DNA of 44,909 nucleotides. It comes from JBLMYQ01 sp050258375. GTDB taxonomy: Bacteria; Bacillota; Clostridia; Acetivibrionales; UBA4821. The translations under genes were made by a program, and so were the position numbers. Below, piece by piece: positions 25,531 through 33,343 of the stretch. The DNA is taken from assembly GCA_050258375.1 (NCBI GenBank), contig JBLMYQ010000065.1:1-44909 (forward strand). The letters are read 5' to 3'. Positions within the stretch are counted from its first letter, which is position 1; the number at the start of each line of letters is the position of its first letter. Under the pieces are notes generated by a model, which saw only the letters and a program-made list of their open reading frames with translations, did not search any database and was not told the DNA's origin.

Positions 25531-25559
25531 TTGCGAAATCAAGGCTTACAGTATATAAT
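25531..25559 (+). promoter_or_regulatory. Sigma-A promoter
   Basis: -35 TTGCGA and -10 TATAAT are 17 bases apart, upstream of the 162-residue gene. Confidence 0.65.
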
Positions 25560-25625
25560 ATTTGATTGTAGAGTTTTAAAAATTATTAATATTGCTCCTT
25601 AACTTAAATAAGAGGAGGGGAAAAT

Positions 25626-26114
25626 ATGGGATTTAAAATGTGTATCCCTGAAAAAGTGGATTGCCCCGATGAATTAAGGCATATTCTAGAAGATGTTAAA
25701 ATTAACGGAGGTGTATTTGTTGCTGATAGAGCTAAGGAGGAAGAATATATCAATATCCTAAAGGTGCTGCGTAGAAACGATTTGGATGAACTTTTTGCCT
25801 TTGAAGAAGAATATAACGACTTTATGAAAACGCTGAAATTCTCATATATACTTTCAATGATTGTACAAATTGTCGCTGAAAGATTAGAATCCGAAGAAGG
25901 CCGGCAGCTATTTGTTTCTATACCCGAATTGGAAAATCCAAGTATACTTGCTTCAATTCTTGTTTCCAGAATGAACGATATTGTTTTAAACTCTCTAGAC
26001 ATATATCAATATGTCAATAATACTGTAACGCAAGCAGAAAAAACCAAATACAATATCTTACGCTTTAATATCAGAACTCATCTTAATAAATTATGGAAAT
26101 ACTTCTTTTCTTAA
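25626..26114 (+). CDS. Unrecognised 162-residue helical protein
   Basis: I do not recognise it. The protein is acidic in its first half and mostly helical by residue pattern, with a moderately hydrophobic segment around FSYILSMIVQIVAERLE (~76-92) that is probably amphipathic, not a membrane span. There is no signal peptide. GAGGAGGGG directly precedes the ATG, a good sigma-A promoter lies upstream, and a terminator follows the stop codon, so it is a real monocistronic gene. Confidence 0.75.
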   Translation: MGFKMCIPEKVDCPDELRHILEDVKINGGVFVADRAKEEEYINILKVLRRNDLDELFAFEEEYNDFMKTLKFSYILSMIVQIVAERLESEEGRQLFVSIPELENPSILASILVSRMNDIVLNSLDIYQYVNNTVTQAEKTKYNILRFNIRTHLNKLWKYFFS

Positions 26115-26140
26115 ATGCCGTTAATACGGCATTTTTTTTT
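26113..26140 (+). terminator. Intrinsic terminator
   Basis: AAATGCCGT-TA-ATACGGCATT is followed by a long T run, at the stop codon of the 162-residue gene. Confidence 0.92.
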
Positions 26141-26222
26141 ATAATATAGGAAGCTTGCCTCAGATTAATTCTGTGACTATATTTCATAATAAGAACTTGG
26201 GAGCGCAGCGAACTTAGATGGG

Positions 26223-26268
26223 TTTATCAGCAAAATTATGTTGAATTTTGTTGATAAACGCTTTTTTT
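26223..26268 (+). repeat. Hairpin repeat family D, copy 1 (terminator-like)
   Basis: GTTTATCAGCAAAATT pairs with AATTTTGTTGATAAAC and is followed by GCTTTTTTT. The arms match those at 28487-28524 with paired changes. It is preceded by a GC-richer stretch (gggagcgcagcgaact, 26200-26215) of unknown role. Confidence 0.65.
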
Positions 26269-26269
26269 A

Positions 26270-26298
26270 TTGAAGATTTATACAATATAGGATATAAT
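26270..26298 (+). promoter_or_regulatory. Sigma-A promoter
   Basis: -35 TTGAAG and -10 TATAAT are 17 bases apart, upstream of the 96-residue gene. Confidence 0.6.
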
Positions 26299-26338
26299 AT
26301 AAATATATAATTCAGATTTTTTTGTGAGGTGTATTAAA

Positions 26339-26629
26339 ATGAAAACACGTAATGAGATATCCCCTAATTTAAGAGAAAAATTTGTAGATCCTGTTAAAAA
26401 TCTATCTGAAGTACCACCTGAAGAGCGGCATAAATTTGTTGAAGGACTTAGGGATAAAATTGACGCTGCAAAAGATTATTTAGGACCGCAAAATCATTCT
26501 AACCTTACAAGAATGCTTCTACTGCAAGCTGAAAACTTTGCTAAAAAAGAAGAAAAGCAACAAAAGCAAGCTTCTGCAAAACCAAAAAGAACCGTCATAA
26601 AATCTGATCCAGGATTAACGCACGCTTAA
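26339..26629 (+). CDS. Unrecognised 96-residue charged protein
   Basis: I do not recognise it. It is hydrophilic and helical, with a central DKIDAAKDYLGP segment and a Lys/Gln/Ala-rich tail (KKEEKQQKQASAKPKR) that is probably disordered and could bind nucleic acid. There is no cysteine or signal peptide. The ATG at 26339 is preceded by GAGGTG at good spacing, a sigma-A promoter lies 40 bases upstream, and a perfect terminator follows. An upstream in-frame start is rejected because it overlaps that ribosome site. Confidence 0.72.
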   Translation: MKTRNEISPNLREKFVDPVKNLSEVPPEERHKFVEGLRDKIDAAKDYLGPQNHSNLTRMLLLQAENFAKKEEKQQKQASAKPKRTVIKSDPGLTHA

Positions 26630-26633
26630 ATAA

Positions 26634-26691
26634 AATATATAAAAATAAAAAAAGTTTTCATATGAAAACTTTTTTTATTTTTATATATTTT
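26634..26691. terminator. Bidirectional intrinsic terminator
   Basis: A long perfect palindrome (AAAAAAAGTTTTCATATG and its mirror complement, with AT-rich extensions) lies between convergent genes. Confidence 0.92.
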
Positions 26692-27775
26692 ATTCCCCAA
26701 AACACAACCCCATCTTCCGTCCGGTTTTTATCAAATCATGGTCTGGCGGAACCTGTTTAAGCTTTCCTACAGCCTCTTCAAGAGTTACCTCGGTTATGTC
26801 TGCGCCCTTTAAGCTAACCATCATTCCAAATTTACCCTCAACTGCAAGCTCTACAGCCTTTGCTCCATATCTTGTCGATAGTATTCTATCATAAGGAGTA
26901 GGCTGCCCACCTCTTTGCAAATGTCCAAGCACTGTTACCCTTGTTTCAAATCCAATATTTTTCTCTATTTGTTCTGCAAGCCTATTACCTATGCCACCTA
27001 ATCTAATCGGGTCAGGGCTGTTAGCCATAACCTTTGCAACTACAACATCACCATCTACAGGCTTTGCTCCTTCTGCCACAACTATTATGCTAAAGTTCTT
27101 ACCTTTTGTTTTTCTGTCTATTATCTTTTCACAAATCTTATTTATATCATAAGGTATCTCGGGAATTATAATTACATCTGCTCCTCCTGCAATACCTGAT
27201 TCAAGTGCAATCCAGCCAGCATATCTCCCCATAACCTCAAGAATCATAACCCTATGGTGCGATTCTGCAGTAGTATGGAGCTTATCTAATGCTTCAGTTG
27301 CGGTTGTAACCGCTGTGTTGAATCCAAAGGTAATATCTGTTGCTGAAAGGTCATTATCAATAGTTTTAGGAACTCCTATTACATTAAGTCCTTTTCTTGC
27401 AAAATCCCTTGCTGAGGTAAGCGTTCCGTCTCCGCCAATTGTGATTAAACAGTCGATTCCATGCTTTACAAGATTTTCTACACATGTATCAGACATATCC
27501 CTATACTCTACAGGCTCTTTAGAAGTTACCATATACTTGAATGGATTATCCTTATTTGAAGTACCTAAAATAGTTCCGCCTTTGTCTAATATGCCAGACA
27601 CATCTTCCATTTTTATTTCCCTGCATTCATCAAGAACAAGTCCTCTGTAACCATCCTTAAAGCCTATAACTTTAATCCCATATTTTCCAACCGCTGTCTT
27701 TACAACTGCTCTTATAACAGCATTAAGCCCCGGGCAGTCTCCTCCGCCGGTTAATACACCTATAGTTGAAATCAT
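26690..27775 (-). CDS. pfkA: 6-phosphofructokinase (group with Gly104/Lys124-type residues)
   Basis: This enzyme phosphorylates fructose-6-phosphate to fructose-1,6-bisphosphate. The family motifs are GVLTGGGDCPGLNAV (1-20), IGGDGTLTSA (113-122) with Gly117, VPKTIDND (135-142) with Lys137 and catalytic Asp140, MGRYAGWIALESG and LGHLQRGGQPTPYD. Gly at the first determinant is usual for ATP enzymes, whereas Lys at the second is usual for PPi enzymes; this mixture marks the group III enzymes, several of which use ATP. The phosphoryl donor should be measured. The length, 361, fits that group. GGGAGG precedes the ATG. Confidence 0.93.
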   Translation of the reverse strand: MISTIGVLTGGGDCPGLNAVIRAVVKTAVGKYGIKVIGFKDGYRGLVLDECREIKMEDVSGILDKGGTILGTSNKDNPFKYMVTSKEPVEYRDMSDTCVENLVKHGIDCLITIGGDGTLTSARDFARKGLNVIGVPKTIDNDLSATDITFGFNTAVTTATEALDKLHTTAESHHRVMILEVMGRYAGWIALESGIAGGADVIIIPEIPYDINKICEKIIDRKTKGKNFSIIVVAEGAKPVDGDVVVAKVMANSPDPIRLGGIGNRLAEQIEKNIGFETRVTVLGHLQRGGQPTPYDRILSTRYGAKAVELAVEGKFGMMVSLKGADITEVTLEEAVGKLKQVPPDHDLIKTGRKMGLCFGE

Positions 27776-27858
27776 AAATATACCTCCCCGATTATTAATA
27801 GTTTACAATTAACAGCCAAAAACAACAAAAACTTTATAATTAAAGTCAGCTAAAAAGT

Positions 27859-27980
27859 AAAATTTTTTGCCCCTATTGAAATACTTCTAAGTAAAAGCGT
27901 TCGTGAGTTGCTTCTTTGGAAGGGTCCTCAGAACGATTTGACGTTGCTATCAAAATTTTGCGCGAAAATTTATTTTGCTT
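27859..27980. repeat. Interspersed repeat family B, copy 1
   Basis: About 120 bp aligns end to end with 43869-43990 in the same orientation (shared blocks include CTTCTT-GGAAGGG, CCTCAGAA and TTGCTATCAAAATTTTG). The interior can fold as CGTTC/GAACG around CTTC/GAAG. Confidence 0.85.
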
Positions 27981-27992
27981 TTATAATGTTTT

Positions 27993-28457
27993 TTAATTTA
28001 ACGCTCTAAAATTTCTTTGCCTGTAGTATTCATAAGTTAATATGGCAGCTGAATTAGAAAGATTTAAAGATCTCGATTCTCCTTGCATTGGTATCCTCAA
28101 TGCCCTCTCGTAATTCTGTTCTATAAGCCACCCCGGTAGACCTGCAGTTTCTTTTCCGAATAACAAGAAGCATTCATCCGGATATATAACATCAGTATAA
28201 CACATAGCACCTTTTGTGGAAATACAAAACATTAATGAGCTGTCATATTTCTCAAGAAAGGTCTGTAAGCTGTCATGAAAAATAATTTCTACTTCATTCC
28301 AATAATCCAGCCCTGCCCTTTTCATTTTTTTATCATCAATAAAGAAGCCCATAGGTCTTACAATATGAAGCTTCGAACCGGTAGCAGAACAAGTACGTGC
28401 AATATTTCCGGTATTCTGAGGAATTTCAGGCTCTACAAGTACAATATTTAGTCCCAT
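27993..28457 (-). CDS. trmL: tRNA (cytidine(34)-2'-O)-methyltransferase TrmL
   Basis: This minimal SPOUT methyltransferase (154 residues) modifies the wobble base of leucine tRNAs. The three motifs are NIVLVEPEIPQNTGNIART, LLFGKETAGLPG and RIPMQGESRSLNLSNSAAI, forming the knotted SAM site. There is no extra RNA-binding domain, as expected. AGAGGTG precedes the ATG. It lies downstream of cheX with a strong hairpin between them, so it probably has its own promoter. Confidence 0.93.
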   Translation of the reverse strand: MGLNIVLVEPEIPQNTGNIARTCSATGSKLHIVRPMGFFIDDKKMKRAGLDYWNEVEIIFHDSLQTFLEKYDSSLMFCISTKGAMCYTDVIYPDECFLLFGKETAGLPGWLIEQNYERALRIPMQGESRSLNLSNSAAILTYEYYRQRNFRALN

Positions 28458-28477
28458 TGATCACCTCTAAAAATAAA

Positions 28478-28530
28478 AGCGTTTATCAGTAAAATTTAAA
28501 GAACAAAATTTTACTGATAAACGCTTTTTA
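28478..28530. repeat. Hairpin repeat family D, copy 2 / terminator of cheX
   Basis: AAAGCGTTTATCAGTAAAATTT pairs with its full complement and is flanked by A and T runs. It matches the 26223-26268 hairpin, and where that one has C..G pairing this one has T..A. Confidence 0.8.
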
Positions 28531-28538
28531 AGTTTGTT

Positions 28539-29018
28539 CTATTGATTTTCCGCACTGTCGTCAAGAGCAACATCTATCTCAAAAATATCACGTTCATTAA
28601 TATGCAGGGGTACACAAACTGTTTTCATCTTATTGCTGGATATCTGCATACCATCTCCCATAAGCAAGGATGGAGGTGTAATATCAATTTGTATTCCTCT
28701 ATTAAATAAAATTGTTGCCGTATTACCAAGAATCATATTTGTCATTTCTGAAATAGCACTCTTTGCAATTTCATCAAATTGAGCAACTTCCATTCCGCCC
28801 ATCATATTTGAGCAAATTTTCAATGCTACCTCTTTGCTCAAAGTAAAGATTACCTGCCCTCTTATCTTCCCGGTTATCCCGATGATTATTACAATGCTAT
28901 CACTATTATATGGAGAATCTTTCATAAAAATTTTGCCAAGCTTAATATCAAGACCTGCAACAGATTTAAGTACAAACTGACTTGCTTCAATAAAAGGATT
29001 AACATACTCAACATTCAT
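28539..29018 (-). CDS. cheX: Chemotaxis phosphatase CheX
   Basis: CheX removes phosphate from the response regulator CheY-P. The 159-residue protein has the family start VEYVNPFIEAS and the catalytic Glu/Asn pair in AISEMTNMILGNTA, as in CheC/CheX/FliY phosphatases. It has one such pair, which fits CheX rather than CheC. Two ATGs are possible; I prefer 29018, nine bases after AGGAG, since the one at 29024 is only three bases from it. The cell is therefore probably motile, although no other chemotaxis gene is in the window. Confidence 0.85.
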   Translation of the reverse strand: MNVEYVNPFIEASQFVLKSVAGLDIKLGKIFMKDSPYNSDSIVIIIGITGKIRGQVIFTLSKEVALKICSNMMGGMEVAQFDEIAKSAISEMTNMILGNTATILFNRGIQIDITPPSLLMGDGMQISSNKMKTVCVPLHINERDIFEIDVALDDSAENQ

Positions 29019-29112
29019 TTTCATCAGCTCCTTATGTCGAATTTTCTTCCTTCGTGACGATATACATATATTATCTTATAAATTATTCTATCTGTAAAGT
29101 CTTTAAAGAGAT

Positions 29113-30249
29113 TTAGTTCTTATTTATTGTCTTTAATATCCAATTTTTCTTAATCTCTATTGCCTTCTGTGGACAAAGCTCATGGCAGCAAAAACACCTT
29201 ATGCATTTGCTCAAATCGACTACAGGCTGTTTCCCCTCTATTACTACAGCCTTTGCAGGGCAGTGATTCATACATCTTTTACATGCTATACACTTTTCTC
29301 TATCAAAAATTAGTTTTGGTTTTAGATATTCAGTAAGGAAACCAAAAACCTTATTCTTTGAAAATCTGATATCGCGGAGACTATCAGGAAGCTTAAAATC
29401 CTTAATTATAAAATTTGTAATATCTTCCCCAACAATCTCAATCTCCTTTATATTTGCAGGCAGCCCTCTCTCTTTAGCTGCTTTGACAGTCGGAATTTCA
29501 TTGGGTTTAATCCCTATTATATGCGAAGCTGCAACATCCAAAGCATATGGATTTGTACTTGCAATAATCAGTCCAACCTTTCTTGGCTTTCCCGCCGAAG
29601 GACCTTCTCCCTCCATACCGATAACTGCATCCATAATAGATAATTGAGGTCTGCTGCACTCGCATATATCAACAAGCAGCTGTGCAAAGTTTTGTGTGTC
29701 TTTCATTCTGAGGTGATATTCAGCCTTTAGTGCCCCCGGAATCAGCCCAAAGAGATTTTTTACCGCTCCGGTATATGTCATCATCATATGTGTTTTAATC
29801 TTGGGTACATTAATTATTAAATCAGCATCTGCTGCCGGTTCAATAATTGTTAATCTCTTTGCCACCCTTCCATTTTCAAAAGCTACCTCTTTAGAGGAAG
29901 TATTATAGTTCAGCCTGATATTATCCGCTTTTTTAATACCATTATACCCGCAAGAAGAATAAACTCCTTTTAGCACATCCTCATTATAAAAGCCTCCCGG
30001 GCTATCACCAATAACAACATCAGCACCAGCAGCCGCTGCTCTTTTTGCAATTTCCTCAATAATAACCGGATGTGTGGTTACAGCATCAGCCGGTTTTTTC
30101 TTCATAAGAAGATTAGATTTTATAAAAACATTATTATCTTTTTTTATATATTTATCTATACCGCCAAGATGCTCGAAAACCTTATCCATAGCTTCCGAAA
30201 CCTCGTCCTGATCATAACTATCACATTTTATCAGAATTACTTTTTCCAT
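29113..30249 (-). CDS. DUF362 protein with C-terminal two-[4Fe-4S] ferredoxin domain
   Basis: The 378-residue protein begins with a DUF362 domain (FIKSNLLMKKKPAD, ADVVIGDSPGG, DLIINVPKIKTHMMMTYTGA, ~1-290). It ends in a bacterial ferredoxin-type domain with two CxxCxxCxxxCP motifs: CIACKRCMNHCP and CIRCFCCHELCP. The role is unknown; the clusters imply electron transfer. There is no signal peptide, so it is cytoplasmic. The ATG has GGGG seven bases upstream, a modest site. It follows eno in the same direction after a 160-bp spacer with an inverted pair of repeat-family-C-like sequences. Confidence 0.88.
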   Translation of the reverse strand: MEKVILIKCDSYDQDEVSEAMDKVFEHLGGIDKYIKKDNNVFIKSNLLMKKKPADAVTTHPVIIEEIAKRAAAAGADVVIGDSPGGFYNEDVLKGVYSSCGYNGIKKADNIRLNYNTSSKEVAFENGRVAKRLTIIEPAADADLIINVPKIKTHMMMTYTGAVKNLFGLIPGALKAEYHLRMKDTQNFAQLLVDICECSRPQLSIMDAVIGMEGEGPSAGKPRKVGLIIASTNPYALDVAASHIIGIKPNEIPTVKAAKERGLPANIKEIEIVGEDITNFIIKDFKLPDSLRDIRFSKNKVFGFLTEYLKPKLIFDREKCIACKRCMNHCPAKAVVIEGKQPVVDLSKCIRCFCCHELCPQKAIEIKKNWILKTINKN

Positions 30250-30254
30250 AGTTT

Positions 30255-30398
30255 AACCCCAGACCTCCCTATCCCTCCTCCCAAAGGAGGCGAACAGAAT
30301 ATCTTCGTAATAAAAATTCAATTAACTGCCTTTCACAATGATTACTTTAAATATTTTACTATTCTCTCCCTTTTTCAGGGAGGATAGGAGGGTCTTCT
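30255..30398. repeat. Two oppositely oriented C-type repeats between eno and the DUF362 gene
   Basis: 30255-30295 (CTCCCTATCCCTCC, then the CCTCC/GGAGG hairpin) and 30364-30398 (reverse: CAGGGAGGATAGGAGGG) are about 18-bp inverted repeats of each other and resemble family C in layout. The 60 bp between them is AT-rich. Confidence 0.6.
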
Positions 30399-30410
30399 AA
30401 CTTCCATAGT

Positions 30411-31712
30411 TTATAAATTAAAGAATGCAGCTTTACCAAGATATTCAGCAGTATCTCCAAGCTCTTCTTCTATTCTAAGAAGCTGATTATATTTTGCCAC
30501 TCTGTCAGTTCTCGAGGGCGCTCCGGTCTTAATTTGCCCTGCATTCATAGCAACAACCAGGTCAGCAATAGTTACATCCTCTGTTTCACCAGAACGATGA
30601 GATACGATAGAAGTATAGTTTGCACGGGTAGCCATTTGAATAGCATCCAAGGTTTCTGTCAACGTACCAATCTGATTAACCTTAATAAGAATAGAGTTTG
30701 CGACTCCGCTGTTGATTCCTCTTTCCAATCTCTCAGTATTTGTTACAAATAGGTCATCTCCAACCAACTGAATTTTGTGACCAAGCTCATCGGTAAGCAT
30801 TTTCCATGCTTCCCAATCTTCTTCTCCGACACCATCTTCAAGTGAAACAATTGGATATTTATCTACAAGGCTTTTCCAAAATTCAATCATTTCTTCTCTG
30901 GTTTTGACTATTCCTTGTTTCCAGAAGCTGTATGTCCCTTTTACTTCTGCTTCTTCGTACATCTCGGTTGCAGCTGCATCAATTGCAATGCTGATATCTT
31001 CGCCAGGCTTATAGCCCGCTTTGGTAATTGCTTCAACAATAAGCTCCAATGCCTCTTCATCTCTTGAAAGATTTGGAGCAAATCCACCTTCATCACCAAC
31101 TGCTGTATTATATCCTTTTTCTTTCAAGACTTTACTTAGAGTATGGAATACTTCCGCACACATTCTTAATGCTTCTGAAAAATTAGGTGCTCCCACAGGC
31201 ATTATCATAAATTCCTGAATACAAACATTATTGCTTGCATGCTTGCCTCCATTGAGAATATTCATCATAGGAACCGGCAAAACCTTTCCATTTACTCCTC
31301 CTATATAACGGTACAACGGAAGTCCAAGTACTTCAGCTGCAGCTTTTGCAGCCGCCAAAGAAACTCCGAGTATTGCATTGGCACCCAATTTAGCTTTATT
31401 AGGCGTTCCATCCAAAGAAATTAAAAGCTTGTCTATTGCAATCTGATCAAGCACATTCATACCTTCAACTTCCGGCGCAATTACCTCATTTACATTCTCA
31501 ACAGCCTTTAAAACACCTTTTCCCATATACTTTGATTTGTCTCCATCACGAAGCTCAACAGCTTCAAAGGCACCGGTTGATGCTCCCGATGGCACAGCTG
31601 CTCTTCCAACAAAACCACCTTCTACAACAACCTCAACCTCAATTGTAGGATTCCCTCTCGAATCCAAAATCTGACGTGCAAAAACCTCTTCAATTACTAT
31701 ATAGTCTTTCAT
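30411..31712 (-). CDS. eno: Enolase
   Basis: The enzyme dehydrates 2-phosphoglycerate to phosphoenolpyruvate. The 433-residue protein shows RQILDSRGNPTIEVEV at the N-terminus, PSGASTGAFEAVELRDG, the metal aspartate in LEDGVGEEDW and QLVGDDLFVTN, the catalytic lysine in ILIKVNQIGTLTET and the signature SHRSGETED. I chose the ATG at 31712, four bases after AAGGAGG; an in-frame start 12 codons upstream lacks a site. It is the last enzyme of the gap-to-eno operon. Confidence 0.97.
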   Translation of the reverse strand: MKDYIVIEEVFARQILDSRGNPTIEVEVVVEGGFVGRAAVPSGASTGAFEAVELRDGDKSKYMGKGVLKAVENVNEVIAPEVEGMNVLDQIAIDKLLISLDGTPNKAKLGANAILGVSLAAAKAAAEVLGLPLYRYIGGVNGKVLPVPMMNILNGGKHASNNVCIQEFMIMPVGAPNFSEALRMCAEVFHTLSKVLKEKGYNTAVGDEGGFAPNLSRDEEALELIVEAITKAGYKPGEDISIAIDAAATEMYEEAEVKGTYSFWKQGIVKTREEMIEFWKSLVDKYPIVSLEDGVGEEDWEAWKMLTDELGHKIQLVGDDLFVTNTERLERGINSGVANSILIKVNQIGTLTETLDAIQMATRANYTSIVSHRSGETEDVTIADLVVAMNAGQIKTGAPSRTDRVAKYNQLLRIEEELGDTAEYLGKAAFFNL

Positions 31713-31755
31713 TTTTCCTCCTTTTCTGAAACGTGATAAGCGTCTCATTAATTCG

Positions 31756-31772
31756 TTACACTTTACACTATT
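31756..31772. repeat. Short repeat overlapping the gpmI stop codon
   Basis: On the minus strand AATAGTGTAAAGTGTAA contains the last codons of gpmI (ATA-GTG-TAA). It exactly matches 22345-22361 upstream of thrS. Confidence 0.75.
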
Positions 31773-33301
31773 AAGCTTTCTCCCGTCATTTCATCCGGCT
31801 TTGGCAGTTCCATCAAATCCAGCAATGTCGGTATAATATCGCACAATCGTCCCGGCTTAAGCTTAAAGTCTTTTCCATAACCCACCACAACAAAAGGTGC
31901 TGGTCTTACCGTATGCGCTGTAAATGGCTCTCCTGTTTTATAATCAATCATTTGGTCGGCATTACCGTGATCGGCAGTAATTATAAGGCCTCCACCTTTT
32001 TCTATTACTTTTTTGGCTACCCTTCCAACGCATTTATCAACAGTCTCTATAGACTTTACCGCCGCTTCCAAAACACCTGTATGCCCTACCATGTCCGGAT
32101 TTGCATAATTCATTATTATAACATCATACTTTTCAGCCTCAATAGCCCCGATTACCGCCTCAGTAACCTCAACAGCACTCATTTCCGGCTTTAAATCATA
32201 AGTTGCAACCTTAGGTGAAGGAATAAGTATTCTTTCTTCACCTTCATATGTTTTTTCCACTCCGCCATTAAAGAAAAAGGTTACATGTGCATATTTTTCT
32301 GTTTCAGCTATTCTAAGCTGCTTATAGCCTAATTCACTGATATATTCGCCAAAAGTATTATTCAAATGTTCGGGCTTATAAGCGGTTTTAACATTAGGCA
32401 TGGTTTCATCATATTCTGTCATGCAAACATAATAAAGAGGGAAAAAGCCTGACGCCCTTTCGAATCCATTAAATTCAGGATCCACAAAGCTTCTGGTTAT
32501 TTCCCTGGCTCTATCAGGTCTAAAGTTGTAAAATATAACCGAATCATTTTTACTGATTGTTGCAGCAGGCTTACCATTTTTCATAATTACTGTAGGCTTT
32601 ACAAATTCATCATGTTCATTTTTTGCATAAGACTGTTCGACCGCCGCAACCCCTGAATCTGCTTGTTCACCTTTTCCCAACACCATAGCCTCATATGCCT
32701 GAACTACTCTTTCCCATCTTTTGTCTCTATCCATTGCATAATATCTGCCGATTACGGTCGCAATAGAGCCAACTCCAATATTATTTATCTCATTTTGAAG
32801 CTGAGAAACAAATTCTTTTCCTGACATTGGCGGTGTATCTCTTCCATCCAAAAAGCAGTGGATAAAAACCCTGTTAAAATCCATTTTTTTAGCCAATTTC
32901 AGCAAAGCATAGAGATGTGTATTATGGCTGTGAACTCCTCCATCTGAAAGAAGTCCATACAAATGCAGATTGGATTTGTTCTTTTTACAATTCTCTATGG
33001 CATCAATAAACTCAGGCTTTTCAAAGAAATCTCCATCCTGTATTGATTTTGTTATCCTTGTAAGCTCCTGATAAACAATTCTTCCAGCTCCGATATTAGT
33101 GTGTCCCACCTCTGAATTGCCCATTTGCCCTTCGGGCAGTCCTACATTAAGACCACTGGTTTCAACATAAGATTTAGGATAATTTTCAAAAATCCTATCA
33201 AGATTAGGGGTATCTGCAAGCTTGATTGCATTACCTTCAGAATGTTCATTAAGCCCGAATCCATCAAGAATCATAAGGACGATTGGTTTATGTTTAAGCA
33301 T
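31763..33301 (-). CDS. gpmI: 2,3-bisphosphoglycerate-independent phosphoglycerate mutase
   Basis: This Mn-dependent enzyme interconverts 3- and 2-phosphoglycerate. The alkaline-phosphatase-fold metal sites are visible: LMILDGFGLNEHS (Asp), the phosphoserine in EGQMGNSEVGHTNIGAG, FLDGRDTPP, MNYANPDMVGHTG and TADHGNADQM. The 512-residue length is normal. AAAGG lies nine bases before the ATG. The stop codon lies inside a short interspersed repeat. It is co-transcribed with tpiA upstream (27 bp spacer) and eno downstream. Confidence 0.97.
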   Translation of the reverse strand: MLKHKPIVLMILDGFGLNEHSEGNAIKLADTPNLDRIFENYPKSYVETSGLNVGLPEGQMGNSEVGHTNIGAGRIVYQELTRITKSIQDGDFFEKPEFIDAIENCKKNKSNLHLYGLLSDGGVHSHNTHLYALLKLAKKMDFNRVFIHCFLDGRDTPPMSGKEFVSQLQNEINNIGVGSIATVIGRYYAMDRDKRWERVVQAYEAMVLGKGEQADSGVAAVEQSYAKNEHDEFVKPTVIMKNGKPAATISKNDSVIFYNFRPDRAREITRSFVDPEFNGFERASGFFPLYYVCMTEYDETMPNVKTAYKPEHLNNTFGEYISELGYKQLRIAETEKYAHVTFFFNGGVEKTYEGEERILIPSPKVATYDLKPEMSAVEVTEAVIGAIEAEKYDVIIMNYANPDMVGHTGVLEAAVKSIETVDKCVGRVAKKVIEKGGGLIITADHGNADQMIDYKTGEPFTAHTVRPAPFVVVGYGKDFKLKPGRLCDIIPTLLDLMELPKPDEMTGESLIV

Positions 33302-33328
33302 AAAAAATTACCTTTCTTCGTAGATAGA

Positions 33329-33343
33329 CTAGGGGTGAGTTAT
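33329..33343. repeat. Repeat family C, truncated copy at the tpiA stop
   Basis: CTAGGGGTGAGTTAT is identical to 24228-24242, but without the hairpin half. It encodes the last residues and stop codon of tpiA on the minus strand. Confidence 0.85.

Noticed and set aside
31713..31755. Tail of repeat family A between gpmI and eno (gacgcttatcacg)
   Set aside because: Only about a dozen bases match, which may be chance.
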